From an uncultured Opitutia bacterium (GTDB lineage: Bacteria; Verrucomicrobiota; Verrucomicrobiia; Opitutales; UBA953): DNA of 16,329 nt. The translations under genes were made by a program, and so were the position numbers. Position 1 is the stretch's first letter. Each line of letters begins with the position of its first letter. The stretch lies in contig CAJBPJ010000322.1 of assembly GCA_903957465.1 (NCBI GenBank), positions 1 through 16,329 of the forward strand, written 5' to 3'. Of this stretch, positions 7,520 to 15,633 are shown piece by piece. Under the pieces are notes generated by a model. The model did no database searches and had not been told where the DNA came from. It saw only the letters and a program-made list of their open reading frames with translations.

Positions 7520-8271
7520 ATACTCGCCCGTACGTCGTCAGGAATCCCAAGACGAACAACTTCGCCAACAACTGCCAACAAAGGTGTAGGCAGAACACTG
7601 ACATCAATCGTTCCATCAGCGAGGGACCGTAATTCAACAAACTTTACCGTCTCTCCGGGTTGGGATGCCTTGGAAACAAGTGCAACTGGGGTCGATGGAC
7701 ACATTCCTGATTCTACGAGCGACAGCGCCGTCGTTGGTAATGTCTTTGCGCCCATGTAGAGACAAAGCGTAGCACCGCTCGCGACAAAGGGTCGTAAATC
7801 TTGCGTCCGTCCGTCAGCGCAATGAGCCGTTAGAAATGTCACAGCTGTCGTAATACCACGGTGCGTAAGCGGAAAGCCTGCGGTCGCGCCCGATGCAACT
7901 GCAGCGGTAACACCAGGTACAATCTGCCAAGGTATACCGTATGCATCTAAATGCTCTGTCTCTTCACCGAGACGTCCAAACACGCCCGGATCTCCGCCTT
8001 TGAGTCGAACAACTTTACGGCCAGCTTTGGCGTGCTCGACCAGCAACAAATGAATCTCTGCTTGGGTGGTTGAATGTGAACCACAGCGCTTACCTACAGC
8101 GACAAGTACAGCTCCGGACGAGACCTCGGAGAGAAGTTCGTCACCCGGCAAAGCGTCATGGATGACGACATCAGCCTGCTTAAGCATGCCCAAACCCCGG
8201 ACCGTAATAAGATCCGCTGCCCCGGGGCCTGCCCCGATGAATGCGACGCTTCCTGCTTTCAATTCACCCAT
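7504..8271 (-). CDS. cobA: Uroporphyrinogen-III C-methyltransferase (SUMT)
   Basis: The enzyme uses two SAM to methylate uroporphyrinogen III at C2 and C7, giving precorrin-2, the branch point to siroheme and cobalamin. The 255-residue product is the stand-alone length, without the CysG-type dehydrogenase/chelatase domain. Motifs are VAFIGAGPGAADLITVRG (residues 9-26), VVIHDAL, VRLKGGDPGVFGR (88-100), IPWQIVPGVTAAVASGA near 113-129 and LTHRG. It is divergent from cysI, consistent with supplying the cofactor of the sulfite reductase, and its 3' end overlaps the chelatase gene. No Shine-Dalgarno sequence is visible before the ATG. Confidence 0.95.
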   Translation of the reverse strand: MGELKAGSVAFIGAGPGAADLITVRGLGMLKQADVVIHDALPGDELLSEVSSGAVLVAVGKRCGSHSTTQAEIHLLLVEHAKAGRKVVRLKGGDPGVFGRLGEETEHLDAYGIPWQIVPGVTAAVASGATAGFPLTHRGITTAVTFLTAHCADGRTQDLRPFVASGATLCLYMGAKTLPTTALSLVESGMCPSTPVALVSKASQPGETVKFVELRSLADGTIDVSVLPTPLLAVVGEVVRLGIPDDVRASIQQVV

Positions 8272-8283
8272 GTAAAAAAGTTG

Positions 8284-8316
8284 TTGACCTAATCTCTATT
8301 TCTTTGGTCATATTAG
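8284..8316 (+). promoter_or_regulatory. Candidate promoter/operator between divergent cobA and cysI
   Basis: The 58-bp gap between the two start codons holds TTGACC (8284-8289), a good -35 element for cysI, with a weak CATATT (8309-8314) as -10 at a long 19-base spacing. TGACC (8285-8289) and GGTCA (8306-8310) form a short inverted repeat with 16 bases between, which could be an operator, but five-base arms can occur by chance. Both genes must start transcription in or near this gap. Confidence 0.35.
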
Positions 8317-8329
8317 CAAGATTAAATTC

Positions 8330-10063
8330 ATGGAAAAGCCCTTAAGCAAAAACGAGTTCCTAAAAGCAGCCAAACCTGACCTTTCCGGATCTATCCGCGA
8401 AACGTTAGCGAACGATACCTTGGACCGCTTCTCGGGAGACGATGAACAGTTCATTAAGTTCCACGGCATTTACCAGCAAGACGACCGCGATAAGCGCAAG
8501 GTTGGCAAAGAATATTCAGTGATGGTGCGTACGCGTCAAACGGGCGGTATTGTCCCTGCTGCGCAGTACTTGGTCTATGATGAGCTCTCCGGACGGTTTG
8601 CGAATGGCACACTCCGGATAACCTCACGTCAGACCTTCCAATTCCATGGTGTCTTACAAAAAGGAATCGGTTCTCTCATCAAATCCATCAACGAAGCTCT
8701 AAGCACGACGCTGGCAACCTGCGGAGATGTAAATCGAAACGTCACTGCACCCTCCGCACCCGCGGTCAATGCAATCACTCAGTCAATTGAGGACGATGCG
8801 TTTGCAGTAACCACTGTTTTACTCCCACGCACCACTGCCTATCACTCTATTTGGGTTGATGGCGTACAACTGGATCTCGGCCTGGGAGAAATCGTGGCCA
8901 AAGCCAAAAGCGACCAAGCGAATCCATACATGCCTCCGCCCGCTGATGCCGATGAATCAGGCGCACCCGTGGACCCTCTTTACGGCAAAACCTATCTCCC
9001 ACGAAAATTCAAAGTCGGCTTCGCAATTCCGCCGAACAACGACACCGATATTTTCACGAACGACATGGGCTTTGTTGCGGTCGTCGAAGCCGGTAAACTC
9101 ATTGGCTACAATCTACTCGTCGGCGGCGGCTTAGGGACATCACACGGCAATAAACTTACTTACCCACGTCTTGCTGATGTCGTCGGCTTCATCACCCGTG
9201 AGCAAATAGCAGCTGTATCGATTGCCGTCGTTTCCATCCACCGCGACTGGGGTGACCGTACCGATCGAAAGCATGCACGGATTAAGTATGTCCTCCAAGA
9301 AAAAGGCCTTGAGTGGTTCCGCAGCGAGTTAGCGCAACGCCTCGGCGCTCCCCTACCCGCTGCCAAGCCCTTCCTCTTCAAAGGACAAGGCGACCCATTC
9401 GGTTGGCACCGCGAGACCGATACGACTTCCTATCTCGGACTGTTTATTGAGACAGGACGCGTAAAAGATGCCGAAGGCTATCGCCTTAAGACTGCCTTAC
9501 GCGAAATCGCTAAAAAGTTCGGGCCCATCTTCCGCCTAACGGCTTCGCAAAACCTCGTGCTATCGGGTATTCAAAATGGCCATAAAGAAGAAATCGAAAA
9601 ACTTCTGAAGTCACATGGATGCGAGAACGTCTTCTCGCCTGGTCTTGTACGTAGTCGCGGAATGGCCTGCCCGGCTCTGCCAACATGCGGCCTAGCCTTG
9701 GCAGAATCAGAGCGCGTTTTCCCACAATTTCTTGCGAGCATTGAAGCTGCACAGGCAGCAGCCGGTATAGGTGGCGAAGAGCTCGTTGTACGTATGACAG
9801 GATGCCCCAACGGCTGTGCGCGTCCGTATAGCGCAGAAATCGGTATCATCGGTAAAGCCCCTGGAAAGTATAACGTTTTACTTGGCGGTAACCGTGAGGG
9901 CACTCGACTCGCTCGTAACTGGCACGAATCGGTTCCGTTCGATGAAATTCCTGCAAAGCTCGGTGTACTCTTTAAGCGTTACGCCAGCGAACGAACACCC
10001 GAGCAGGCCTTTGGTGATTGGGCAGATCGAACAACCGATCTTTGGACAGCACCCACAGTCTAA
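8330..10063 (+). CDS. cysI: Assimilatory sulfite reductase hemoprotein (CysI/SIR type)
   Basis: This siroheme and [4Fe-4S] enzyme reduces sulfite to sulfide with six electrons. The 577-residue length matches the CysI family. Both ferredoxin-like halves are present, with RQTFQFHG (residues about 100-107) in the first. The cluster ligands are Cys447 and Cys453 (CPALPTC) and Cys492 and Cys496 (GCPNGCARP); the latter Cys also bridges to siroheme. The block RSRGMACPALPTCGLALAES favours a sulfite over a nitrite reductase. No cysJ flavoprotein or ferredoxin gene is nearby, so the electron donor is unknown. It leads the run cysI-cysH-cysD-cysNC, with cysH starting 7 bases after its stop. Confidence 0.95.
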   Translation: MEKPLSKNEFLKAAKPDLSGSIRETLANDTLDRFSGDDEQFIKFHGIYQQDDRDKRKVGKEYSVMVRTRQTGGIVPAAQYLVYDELSGRFANGTLRITSRQTFQFHGVLQKGIGSLIKSINEALSTTLATCGDVNRNVTAPSAPAVNAITQSIEDDAFAVTTVLLPRTTAYHSIWVDGVQLDLGLGEIVAKAKSDQANPYMPPPADADESGAPVDPLYGKTYLPRKFKVGFAIPPNNDTDIFTNDMGFVAVVEAGKLIGYNLLVGGGLGTSHGNKLTYPRLADVVGFITREQIAAVSIAVVSIHRDWGDRTDRKHARIKYVLQEKGLEWFRSELAQRLGAPLPAAKPFLFKGQGDPFGWHRETDTTSYLGLFIETGRVKDAEGYRLKTALREIAKKFGPIFRLTASQNLVLSGIQNGHKEEIEKLLKSHGCENVFSPGLVRSRGMACPALPTCGLALAESERVFPQFLASIEAAQAAAGIGGEELVVRMTGCPNGCARPYSAEIGIIGKAPGKYNVLLGGNREGTRLARNWHESVPFDEIPAKLGVLFKRYASERTPEQAFGDWADRTTDLWTAPTV

Positions 10064-10070
10064 AATTTTG

Positions 10071-10832
10071 ATGTTTGCACGTGTTGTCAGCTGGTTGCGC
10101 TCTGAGCCCTCTCCGGTGGTGCTCGATCCTGCGCTACTGGAAGAAACAAATGCCAAACTAGAAAAGGCGACACCCGAGGAGCGCTTGCGCTGGGCATGGG
10201 AAACTTTTGGAAAGCGCGCCGCCATCGGCACGAGTTTTCAACCTGCCGGCGTAGCCATTCTGCATCTAGCAAAGGTAAATAAATTACGTCTACCCGCCTT
10301 CAGCCTCGATACAGGTTTACTCTTTCGCGAAACCATCGAACTGAAGTCAGCCCTACAAGATCATCTGAATATCCGCATCGAGTCTTTGTTGCCTGACCTA
10401 AGTCTAACGGAGCAAGCTAAAGTCCATGGAGATAAGCTGTGGGAAAAGAATCCCGACCTGTGCTGCGAGCTAAGAAAAGTCCAGCCCCTTAACCGCAAGT
10501 TACGTTCACTTGACCTATGGATTACCGGTGTACGCCGAGATCAATCCGCCCAACGCACAGTAACGCCAATCCTTGAGTTAGCCTGGCGCGAAGACGGCAG
10601 CATTGTCTGGAAACTCAACCCATTGGCAGACTGGAATCGCGACCGTGTTTGGAAATACCTTCGCGAAAACCAGTTACCCTATAACGCCCTTCACGATCGT
10701 GGATACCGCTCGATTGGCTGTTCGGTCTGTACCCGCCCAACGAGTGCCTCGGATGACGACCGGGCCGGCCGCTGGCCTGGTCTTGCGAAAACCGAATGTG
10801 GTCTCCACACAAGATACAAGAATTCCGCATGA
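10071..10832 (+). CDS. cysH: Assimilatory APS reductase (CysH family, Fe-S type)
   Basis: The 253-residue product has the PP-loop-like GTSFQPAG (residues 53-60), DTGLLFRET (80-88), and the full cysteine set of the iron-sulfur CysH subgroup: Cys131-Cys132 (CCELRKV), Cys217 and Cys220 (GCSVC), then the C-terminal catalytic ECGLH (Cys243). Family knowledge says CC...CxxC enzymes bind [4Fe-4S] and reduce APS, while PAPS-only enzymes lack these four cysteines. Thioredoxin is the expected reductant. The frame is open upstream into cysI, but the ATG at 10071, just after the cysI stop, gives a normal N-terminus. Its stop overlaps the cysD start as ATGA. Confidence 0.92.
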   Translation: MFARVVSWLRSEPSPVVLDPALLEETNAKLEKATPEERLRWAWETFGKRAAIGTSFQPAGVAILHLAKVNKLRLPAFSLDTGLLFRETIELKSALQDHLNIRIESLLPDLSLTEQAKVHGDKLWEKNPDLCCELRKVQPLNRKLRSLDLWITGVRRDQSAQRTVTPILELAWREDGSIVWKLNPLADWNRDRVWKYLRENQLPYNALHDRGYRSIGCSVCTRPTSASDDDRAGRWPGLAKTECGLHTRYKNSA

Positions 10833-11659
10833 GCCAAAACGCGCCTGTACCTCCCATGGATCACCTGACCCGACTGGAGCAGACATCGATTCATATCTTC
10901 CGAGAAGCATACCGAAATTTTCGAAAGGTGTGCATGCCCTGGTCGATGGGCAAAGACTCCAACGTACTCATCTGGCTCGCCCGTAAAGCCTTCGCCGGCA
11001 AGGTGCCCTTCCCCCTCCTTCACATCGACACCACTTACGAGTTTCCCGAGATGTATACCTTCCGGGAATGGGCGACCAAAGAGCATGAACTCGATTTACT
11101 CATTCGCATCAACCAGGACGCGATCGACCGTGGCGTAAGTTACGCGACGCACGACCCAGTCACCGTTACCCATGAACTGAAGACCTTAGCACTTCGCGCT
11201 GCGCTTGATGAATATAAATGGGATGCCCTTATAACCGGTATTCGCCGCGACGAAGATCCAACGCGTGCCAAGGAGCGTCACTTCTCGCCTCGTTCAGCTG
11301 AAGGTGTTTGGGATTATAAAGACCAACCGCCTGAATTCTGGGGTCAATTTGCCTCCCGTCCTCCTGCAGGTGGTCACGTACGTGTCCAACCTCTACTCGA
11401 ATGGACGGAACTCGATATCTGGGAATACATCCGCCGTGAAGCGATTCCCATCCCAACTTTATACTACGCACGCGACGGTAAGCGCTTCCGGTCACTCGGT
11501 TGCCATCCCATCACGCACCCTGTGCCCAGCGAAGCCGACACCATTGATAAAGTCATTGATGAACTCCGCTTAACCCGGACAAGCGAACGTTCAGGACGTG
11601 CCCAGGATCACCATGAGCGCAACGCGATGCAAAAACTGCGCGCGAAGGGCTTCATGTGA
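10829..11659 (+). CDS. cysD: Sulfate adenylyltransferase subunit 2
   Basis: CysD is the catalytic ATP pyrophosphatase-type subunit of ATP sulfurylase and makes APS with CysN. The product is 276 residues, shorter than the roughly 300 of the E. coli form; the segment between the LYYA block and FRSLGCHPIT is compact. Motifs are DHLTRLEQTSIHIFREAYRN (residues 11-30), the PP-loop WSMGKDSN (38-45), PFPLLHIDT, RRDEDPTRAKER, ELDIWEYIRRE and the C-terminal TSERSGRAQD. The start at 10829 is chosen because it overlaps the cysH stop (ATGA); the in-frame ATG at 10796 lies inside cysH. Confidence 0.95.
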   Translation: MSQNAPVPPMDHLTRLEQTSIHIFREAYRNFRKVCMPWSMGKDSNVLIWLARKAFAGKVPFPLLHIDTTYEFPEMYTFREWATKEHELDLLIRINQDAIDRGVSYATHDPVTVTHELKTLALRAALDEYKWDALITGIRRDEDPTRAKERHFSPRSAEGVWDYKDQPPEFWGQFASRPPAGGHVRVQPLLEWTELDIWEYIRREAIPIPTLYYARDGKRFRSLGCHPITHPVPSEADTIDKVIDELRLTRTSERSGRAQDHHERNAMQKLRAKGFM

Positions 11660-11702
11660 TGTCCGATCAATCCAATAACTTATTCCTTAACTCTATTTAA
11701 AA

Positions 11703-13586
11703 ATGTCTGCTTTAGCCCCCGCCACTTACACCGCTCAGACGGAAACGGACGTCGGTCGTCTCCATGTCGTCGTCGTCGGACACGTTGACCACGGCAAATC
11801 CACATTCGTCGGACGTCTTCTCCACGACACCGAGTCCCTGCCTGAAGGAAAAATTGAACAGGTCAAAAAGGCCTGTGCCGCCGAAGGGATGGACTTCGAA
11901 TATGCCTTCTTACTCGACGCTCTTCTCGAAGAGCAGGAGCAAAATATCACTATTGATACGACACGTATCTTCTTCCGCACAAAGAAGCGTAACTATGCGA
12001 TCATTGATGCACCTGGGCACCGCGAGTTTCTAAAAAACATGGTGACCGGTGCCGCAAGTGCATCAGCCGCCCTTCTGGTGATTGATGCCCAAGAAGGCGT
12101 CATGGATCAATCGCGCCGTCACGCCGTCTTACTTTCACTTCTGGGTGTTAAGCAGCTCGTCGTTCTCGTTAACAAGATGGATTTAGTGAAACACGATGCC
12201 GCTACCTTCCAGCGTATTGAAACCGAGTATACAGCATTTCTTGCTTCCTTAGGACTCAAAGCAGCTCGCTTCATCCCGATTGCAGCACGCCACGGCGACA
12301 ACGTGGTCACACGTTCTCAAGTGATGGCTTGGTATAAAGGACCAACCGTGGCTGAAGCTCTCGATGACCTCGTACACGTAGATAATGTTGCCGGCCTACC
12401 CTTGCGCATGCCCGTGAGTGATATTTACCGATTCGATCACCGTCGCATTATCGCAGGACGCGTGGAATCTGGATCACTGCGTCCTGGAGAACCACTCGTG
12501 TTCTTACCGGGTGGACGGAGCACAACCGTTCGCGCTTTTGAAGACTGGCCCATCACCAAGCGTGACGTTGTTCCTACAGGAGCTTCAGCTGGATTTACCC
12601 TCGAAGAACAAATCTTCGTAGAGCGTGGTCAAATCGCCGCCCACCCTAGCCATGCACCCCGAGTCGGGCGCGAGTTTCGTGCCCGTATTTTCTGGCTGGG
12701 ACGTGAACCGTTAGCACTGGGTCGTTCCTACCGCCTAAGACTCGGTACCCAAGACGTTCCAGCCTTCGTTAGCCGCATTCACAGCATCACCGACGCTGAT
12801 ACCCTCGCAGCAACCCAAGGTGATTCTGTACCCAAGGACGCCGTTGCTGACATCGTACTACGCACAGCAGCGCCAATCGCCTACGACCTTCACCACGAGT
12901 GCCCAGTTACCGGTCGATTCGCCATTGAAGACGGTGAACGTATCGCTGGTGGCGGAATTATCACCGAAGAAGTTAGCTCATCGCAAACTAACGGCAAAGG
13001 TCGCGTAACACCTGCCGAGCGTATTGCACGCCATGGCCATGGTCCTGCGATTCTTTGGTTCACTGGTCTTTCAGGATCCGGAAAGTCTACCTTGTCCGAA
13101 TCTGTCGAACGTCGCTTATTTGACTCAGGTAAGCATGTCCTACGCGTCGACGGCGATGAATTGCGCTCATCCCTTTCACGCGATCTTGGGTTTACGCCTG
13201 AAGCACGCGCCGAAAGTGTTCGCCGTGCGGCTGCCGTTGCTGGTCTCTTTGCCGACACAGGGGCCATCGTACTCGTTACCCTGATTGCTCCACTGGCCGC
13301 AGATCGCGAGAAGTCACGACGCGCATTAGCACGTCATGCATTCTTAGAGGTCTTCGTCGACGCACCCCTTGCGGTCTGCGAGTCGCGCGACCCTAAAGGA
13401 CTTTACGCTAAAGTACGTCGTGGCGAAATCCGTGAGTTCACCGGCATCTCTTCACCTTACGAAGCGCCCCAGGACCCAGAAGTTCACGTGCGCACAGACC
13501 AGGTCGACCTTGCCGCAGCCACCGAACAGGTACTCGCGGCAATTGATGCTGCCGTGCGCGAACCACGTGAAGACTGGGAAGTGTAA
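11703..13586 (+). CDS. cysNC: Bifunctional sulfate adenylyltransferase subunit 1 / APS kinase
   Basis: This 627-residue fusion joins a CysN GTPase (about 1-425) to a CysC APS kinase (about 445-620). The GTPase motifs are GHVDHGKST (26-34), DAPGH (102-106) and NKMD (157-160), followed by EF-Tu-like beta domains. The G1 and G3 blocks (GHVDHGKST, DAPGHREFLKNMVTG) read like EF-1alpha rather than the SVDDGKST of E. coli CysN. The kinase part has P-loop GLSGSGKST (455-463), DGDELR (483-488), RDLGF (493-497), DPKGLYAK (563-570) and FTGISSPYEAP (579-589). The usual ISPY/F is IAPL (528-531), so the serine reported as a phosphoenzyme site in E. coli CysC is Ala. A 43-base gap without a recognisable Shine-Dalgarno separates it from cysD. 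Confidence 0.94.
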   Translation: MSALAPATYTAQTETDVGRLHVVVVGHVDHGKSTFVGRLLHDTESLPEGKIEQVKKACAAEGMDFEYAFLLDALLEEQEQNITIDTTRIFFRTKKRNYAIIDAPGHREFLKNMVTGAASASAALLVIDAQEGVMDQSRRHAVLLSLLGVKQLVVLVNKMDLVKHDAATFQRIETEYTAFLASLGLKAARFIPIAARHGDNVVTRSQVMAWYKGPTVAEALDDLVHVDNVAGLPLRMPVSDIYRFDHRRIIAGRVESGSLRPGEPLVFLPGGRSTTVRAFEDWPITKRDVVPTGASAGFTLEEQIFVERGQIAAHPSHAPRVGREFRARIFWLGREPLALGRSYRLRLGTQDVPAFVSRIHSITDADTLAATQGDSVPKDAVADIVLRTAAPIAYDLHHECPVTGRFAIEDGERIAGGGIITEEVSSSQTNGKGRVTPAERIARHGHGPAILWFTGLSGSGKSTLSESVERRLFDSGKHVLRVDGDELRSSLSRDLGFTPEARAESVRRAAAVAGLFADTGAIVLVTLIAPLAADREKSRRALARHAFLEVFVDAPLAVCESRDPKGLYAKVRRGEIREFTGISSPYEAPQDPEVHVRTDQVDLAAATEQVLAAIDAAVREPREDWEV

Positions 13587-13613
13587 GCGGTCATTGGTTT
13601 CCGAATTGAATAG

Positions 13614-14303
13614 ATGATTCTCTACCGACCCTCTAACTCACGTGGTGGAGCTGACCACGGTTGGCTAAATACGAAACACACGTTTTCGTTCGCAGATTAC
13701 CATGACGAAAACTGGATGGATTTCAGATCACTACGGGTGTTAAACGAAGATTGGATCGGGTGTGGAGAAGGTTTTCCCATGCACCCGCATCGTGATATGG
13801 AGATTATCACCCATGTGTTGTCTGGAAAAATTGGCCACCGTGACAGTATGGGCTTCGAATCAACCTTACAGGCGGGTGACTTTCAGCGCATGAGTGCAGG
13901 TACAGGCGTGCGACACTCCGAATTCAACCCCGACCCAAAGGTCGCCACCCATATTGTGCAAATTTGGCTCAAACCTGACCGGACAGGACATAAGCCACGT
14001 TACGATGAGCTACACCCTGCGAAGGACTCAGATGATATTCTCGCCTGCTCACCTGATGGTCGTGAGGGCTCACTGGCTATCCATCAAGACGTCACCTTAC
14101 GTAAACTCAGAATCAGTAAAGGATCGATAAAATCAGTTTCTATCTCTCCTCAACGTCATGCGTGGATTCAAGTCCTGAGCGGAGAAGGAAAGATTGACGA
14201 CCAAGCCATTGTCGCGGGCGACGGGGCAGGCATCAGCCAAGTTGCCAATTTTAGACTAAGCACCCAGTCAGCTTTAGAAGTGCTACTCTTCGACCTAGCC
14301 TAA
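13614..14303 (+). CDS. Pirin-family bicupin protein (YhhW-like)
   Basis: The 229-residue product is a double cupin of the pirin family. The metal ligands in the N-terminal cupin are all present: His57 and His59 in MHPHRDMEIITHV, and His101 with Glu103 in GVRHSEFN. Other family marks are RGGADHGWLNTKHTFSFADY (residues 10-29) and RVLNEDWI (41-48). Characterised relatives include a quercetin 2,3-dioxygenase activity for E. coli YhhW, but the cellular role is usually unknown. It follows cysNC by 27 bases and may be transcribed with it. It ends 4 bases from the convergent umuC stop. Confidence 0.92.
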   Translation: MILYRPSNSRGGADHGWLNTKHTFSFADYHDENWMDFRSLRVLNEDWIGCGEGFPMHPHRDMEIITHVLSGKIGHRDSMGFESTLQAGDFQRMSAGTGVRHSEFNPDPKVATHIVQIWLKPDRTGHKPRYDELHPAKDSDDILACSPDGREGSLAIHQDVTLRKLRISKGSIKSVSISPQRHAWIQVLSGEGKIDDQAIVAGDGAGISQVANFRLSTQSALEVLLFDLA

Positions 14304-14307
14304 AGGC

Positions 14308-15624
14308 TTACTCATGAAAGCGAATCCGCGTGCGCTTCACGCGACTGTCGCCTTCGGGCTTAGCCTCGTCGGCTGTCGCGTCTTTATTCGTGAGTTTTGT
14401 TAGGCGTTCGGCTTTGGGTTTCCATGTACGCTCTAAGCCGGTACTGGCCAGACGTACCGCATCCTTTCCGAGCTCGGCATTGAGCGCATCCATAACCTCC
14501 ATAAGCTTCCGGCGCTGGACAGGCTCTGCAGGGCCGAGACCAGGCAAAACAGGTTGTGTAACCACAGAAGATGAAAGATCGGCGAGGTATACACCCGCAC
14601 GCTTCCACTGAAAGCCCGGGATCCACATCGCGTCCATCGCCTGAGTAATCGCAGCGGCCATACGTCGACCATCATGTGTTGGCGGGTCGAGATGAATGAC
14701 CGCTTCCGCGTTTCGCTGCTCTTGGTCTTCTCGGTGTCGGTTGGTGCGTGCAAATGCCACGATGGTGCCGGCAACGAGTCCATCTTGGCGCAATTTCTCA
14801 CTCGCACGAAAAGCATGGTGTGCGAGTGCCTCCGTTAAATCTCCGCGATCTGTTACAGGGCTTCCAAAAGAGCGTGATGAGAGGATCGATTGACGGGGTG
14901 ATGACTCTTCGACAATTCCGTGACAGGCTACACCTCGCACCTCGAGCGCTAATCGCTCGCCCACAACTCCTGCAAAACTGCGAATACGCTCGGGTTCAAT
15001 TTCTGCAAGGTCGGCAACCGTAACGACACCATAGGCGCGCAAACGCGAAGCGGTGCCTTTCCCGACACCCCAAAGACTATCCACGGGTATGGTACTTAGG
15101 AGTTCGCGGCGTTTTGTTCTGTCAGTTGGCATCAAATAGACGCCGCTCGTCTTCGGATCTTTCTTAGAAAGCTCATTGGCAAGTTTGCAGAGTACTTGCG
15201 TTGGTGCTAAGCCGATCGAAACAGTGATGCCAGTGCGCGCGAGGACGTCGTTGCGAATAGAATGTCCAAGTGCCAATGCCTGCTCATCCGTTAAATCAGG
15301 AAAGCCCATAAAGGCTTCATCAATCGAGTAGACTTCGATGTCACGGGCGTGCTCTGCAAGCGTCTCCATCACGCGATTCGAAAAATCACCATAGACTTCG
15401 AAATTAGAAGAGGCGACATGCACCCCGTGCGTTTCACACAATCGCCGCACCTGGAAGAACGGGGCGCCCATCGGTATACCCAAAGCCTTGGCTTCAGCGG
15501 AACGTGCAACCACGCAGCCATCATTGTTGGAGAGCACAACGATGGGCACACCTTGGAGCGCCGGATTTAAGGCACGTTCGCAGGAGGCGAAGAAGTTGTT
15601 ACAATCAGCAAGGGCACGGAGCAC
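14308..15624 (-). CDS. umuC: DNA polymerase V catalytic subunit UmuC (Y-family)
   Basis: UmuC carries out error-prone translesion synthesis, normally with UmuD'. The 438-residue product has the first catalytic Asp7 in LADCNNFFASCER, LSNNDGCVVARSAEAKALGI (residues 31-50), and YSIDEAF (99-105) with Asp102-Glu103. The steric-gate position is Phe12 rather than the Tyr11 of E. coli UmuC. The thumb/HhH region includes LWGVGKGTASRL (184-195), and the little-finger domain is complete. QPVLPGL (357-363) sits where a beta-clamp-binding motif is expected. The start is GTG; a stop codon lies 9 codons upstream and no ATG intervenes. No umuD is adjacent: the next gene upstream is cysK, behind a terminator. 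A GAAC-N4-GTTC palindrome directly upstream suggests LexA control. Confidence 0.94.
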   Translation of the reverse strand: MLRALADCNNFFASCERALNPALQGVPIVVLSNNDGCVVARSAEAKALGIPMGAPFFQVRRLCETHGVHVASSNFEVYGDFSNRVMETLAEHARDIEVYSIDEAFMGFPDLTDEQALALGHSIRNDVLARTGITVSIGLAPTQVLCKLANELSKKDPKTSGVYLMPTDRTKRRELLSTIPVDSLWGVGKGTASRLRAYGVVTVADLAEIEPERIRSFAGVVGERLALEVRGVACHGIVEESSPRQSILSSRSFGSPVTDRGDLTEALAHHAFRASEKLRQDGLVAGTIVAFARTNRHREDQEQRNAEAVIHLDPPTHDGRRMAAAITQAMDAMWIPGFQWKRAGVYLADLSSSVVTQPVLPGLGPAEPVQRRKLMEVMDALNAELGKDAVRLASTGLERTWKPKAERLTKLTNKDATADEAKPEGDSRVKRTRIRFHE

Positions 15625-15633
15625 AGGAAGTCT

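Noticed and set aside
9816..10070. Upstream extension of the cysH frame within cysI
   Set aside because: It is an open frame overlapping cysI codons; homology to CysH begins only after the ATG at 10071.
10691..11086. Antisense open frame of 131 codons across cysH/cysD
   Set aside because: It is a shadow of two conserved enzymes, with no motif of its own.
14297..14308. AGCC-TAAA-GGCT between the pirin and umuC stop codons as a terminator
   Set aside because: The 4-bp stem is too short, lies within the stop codons and has no T tract.
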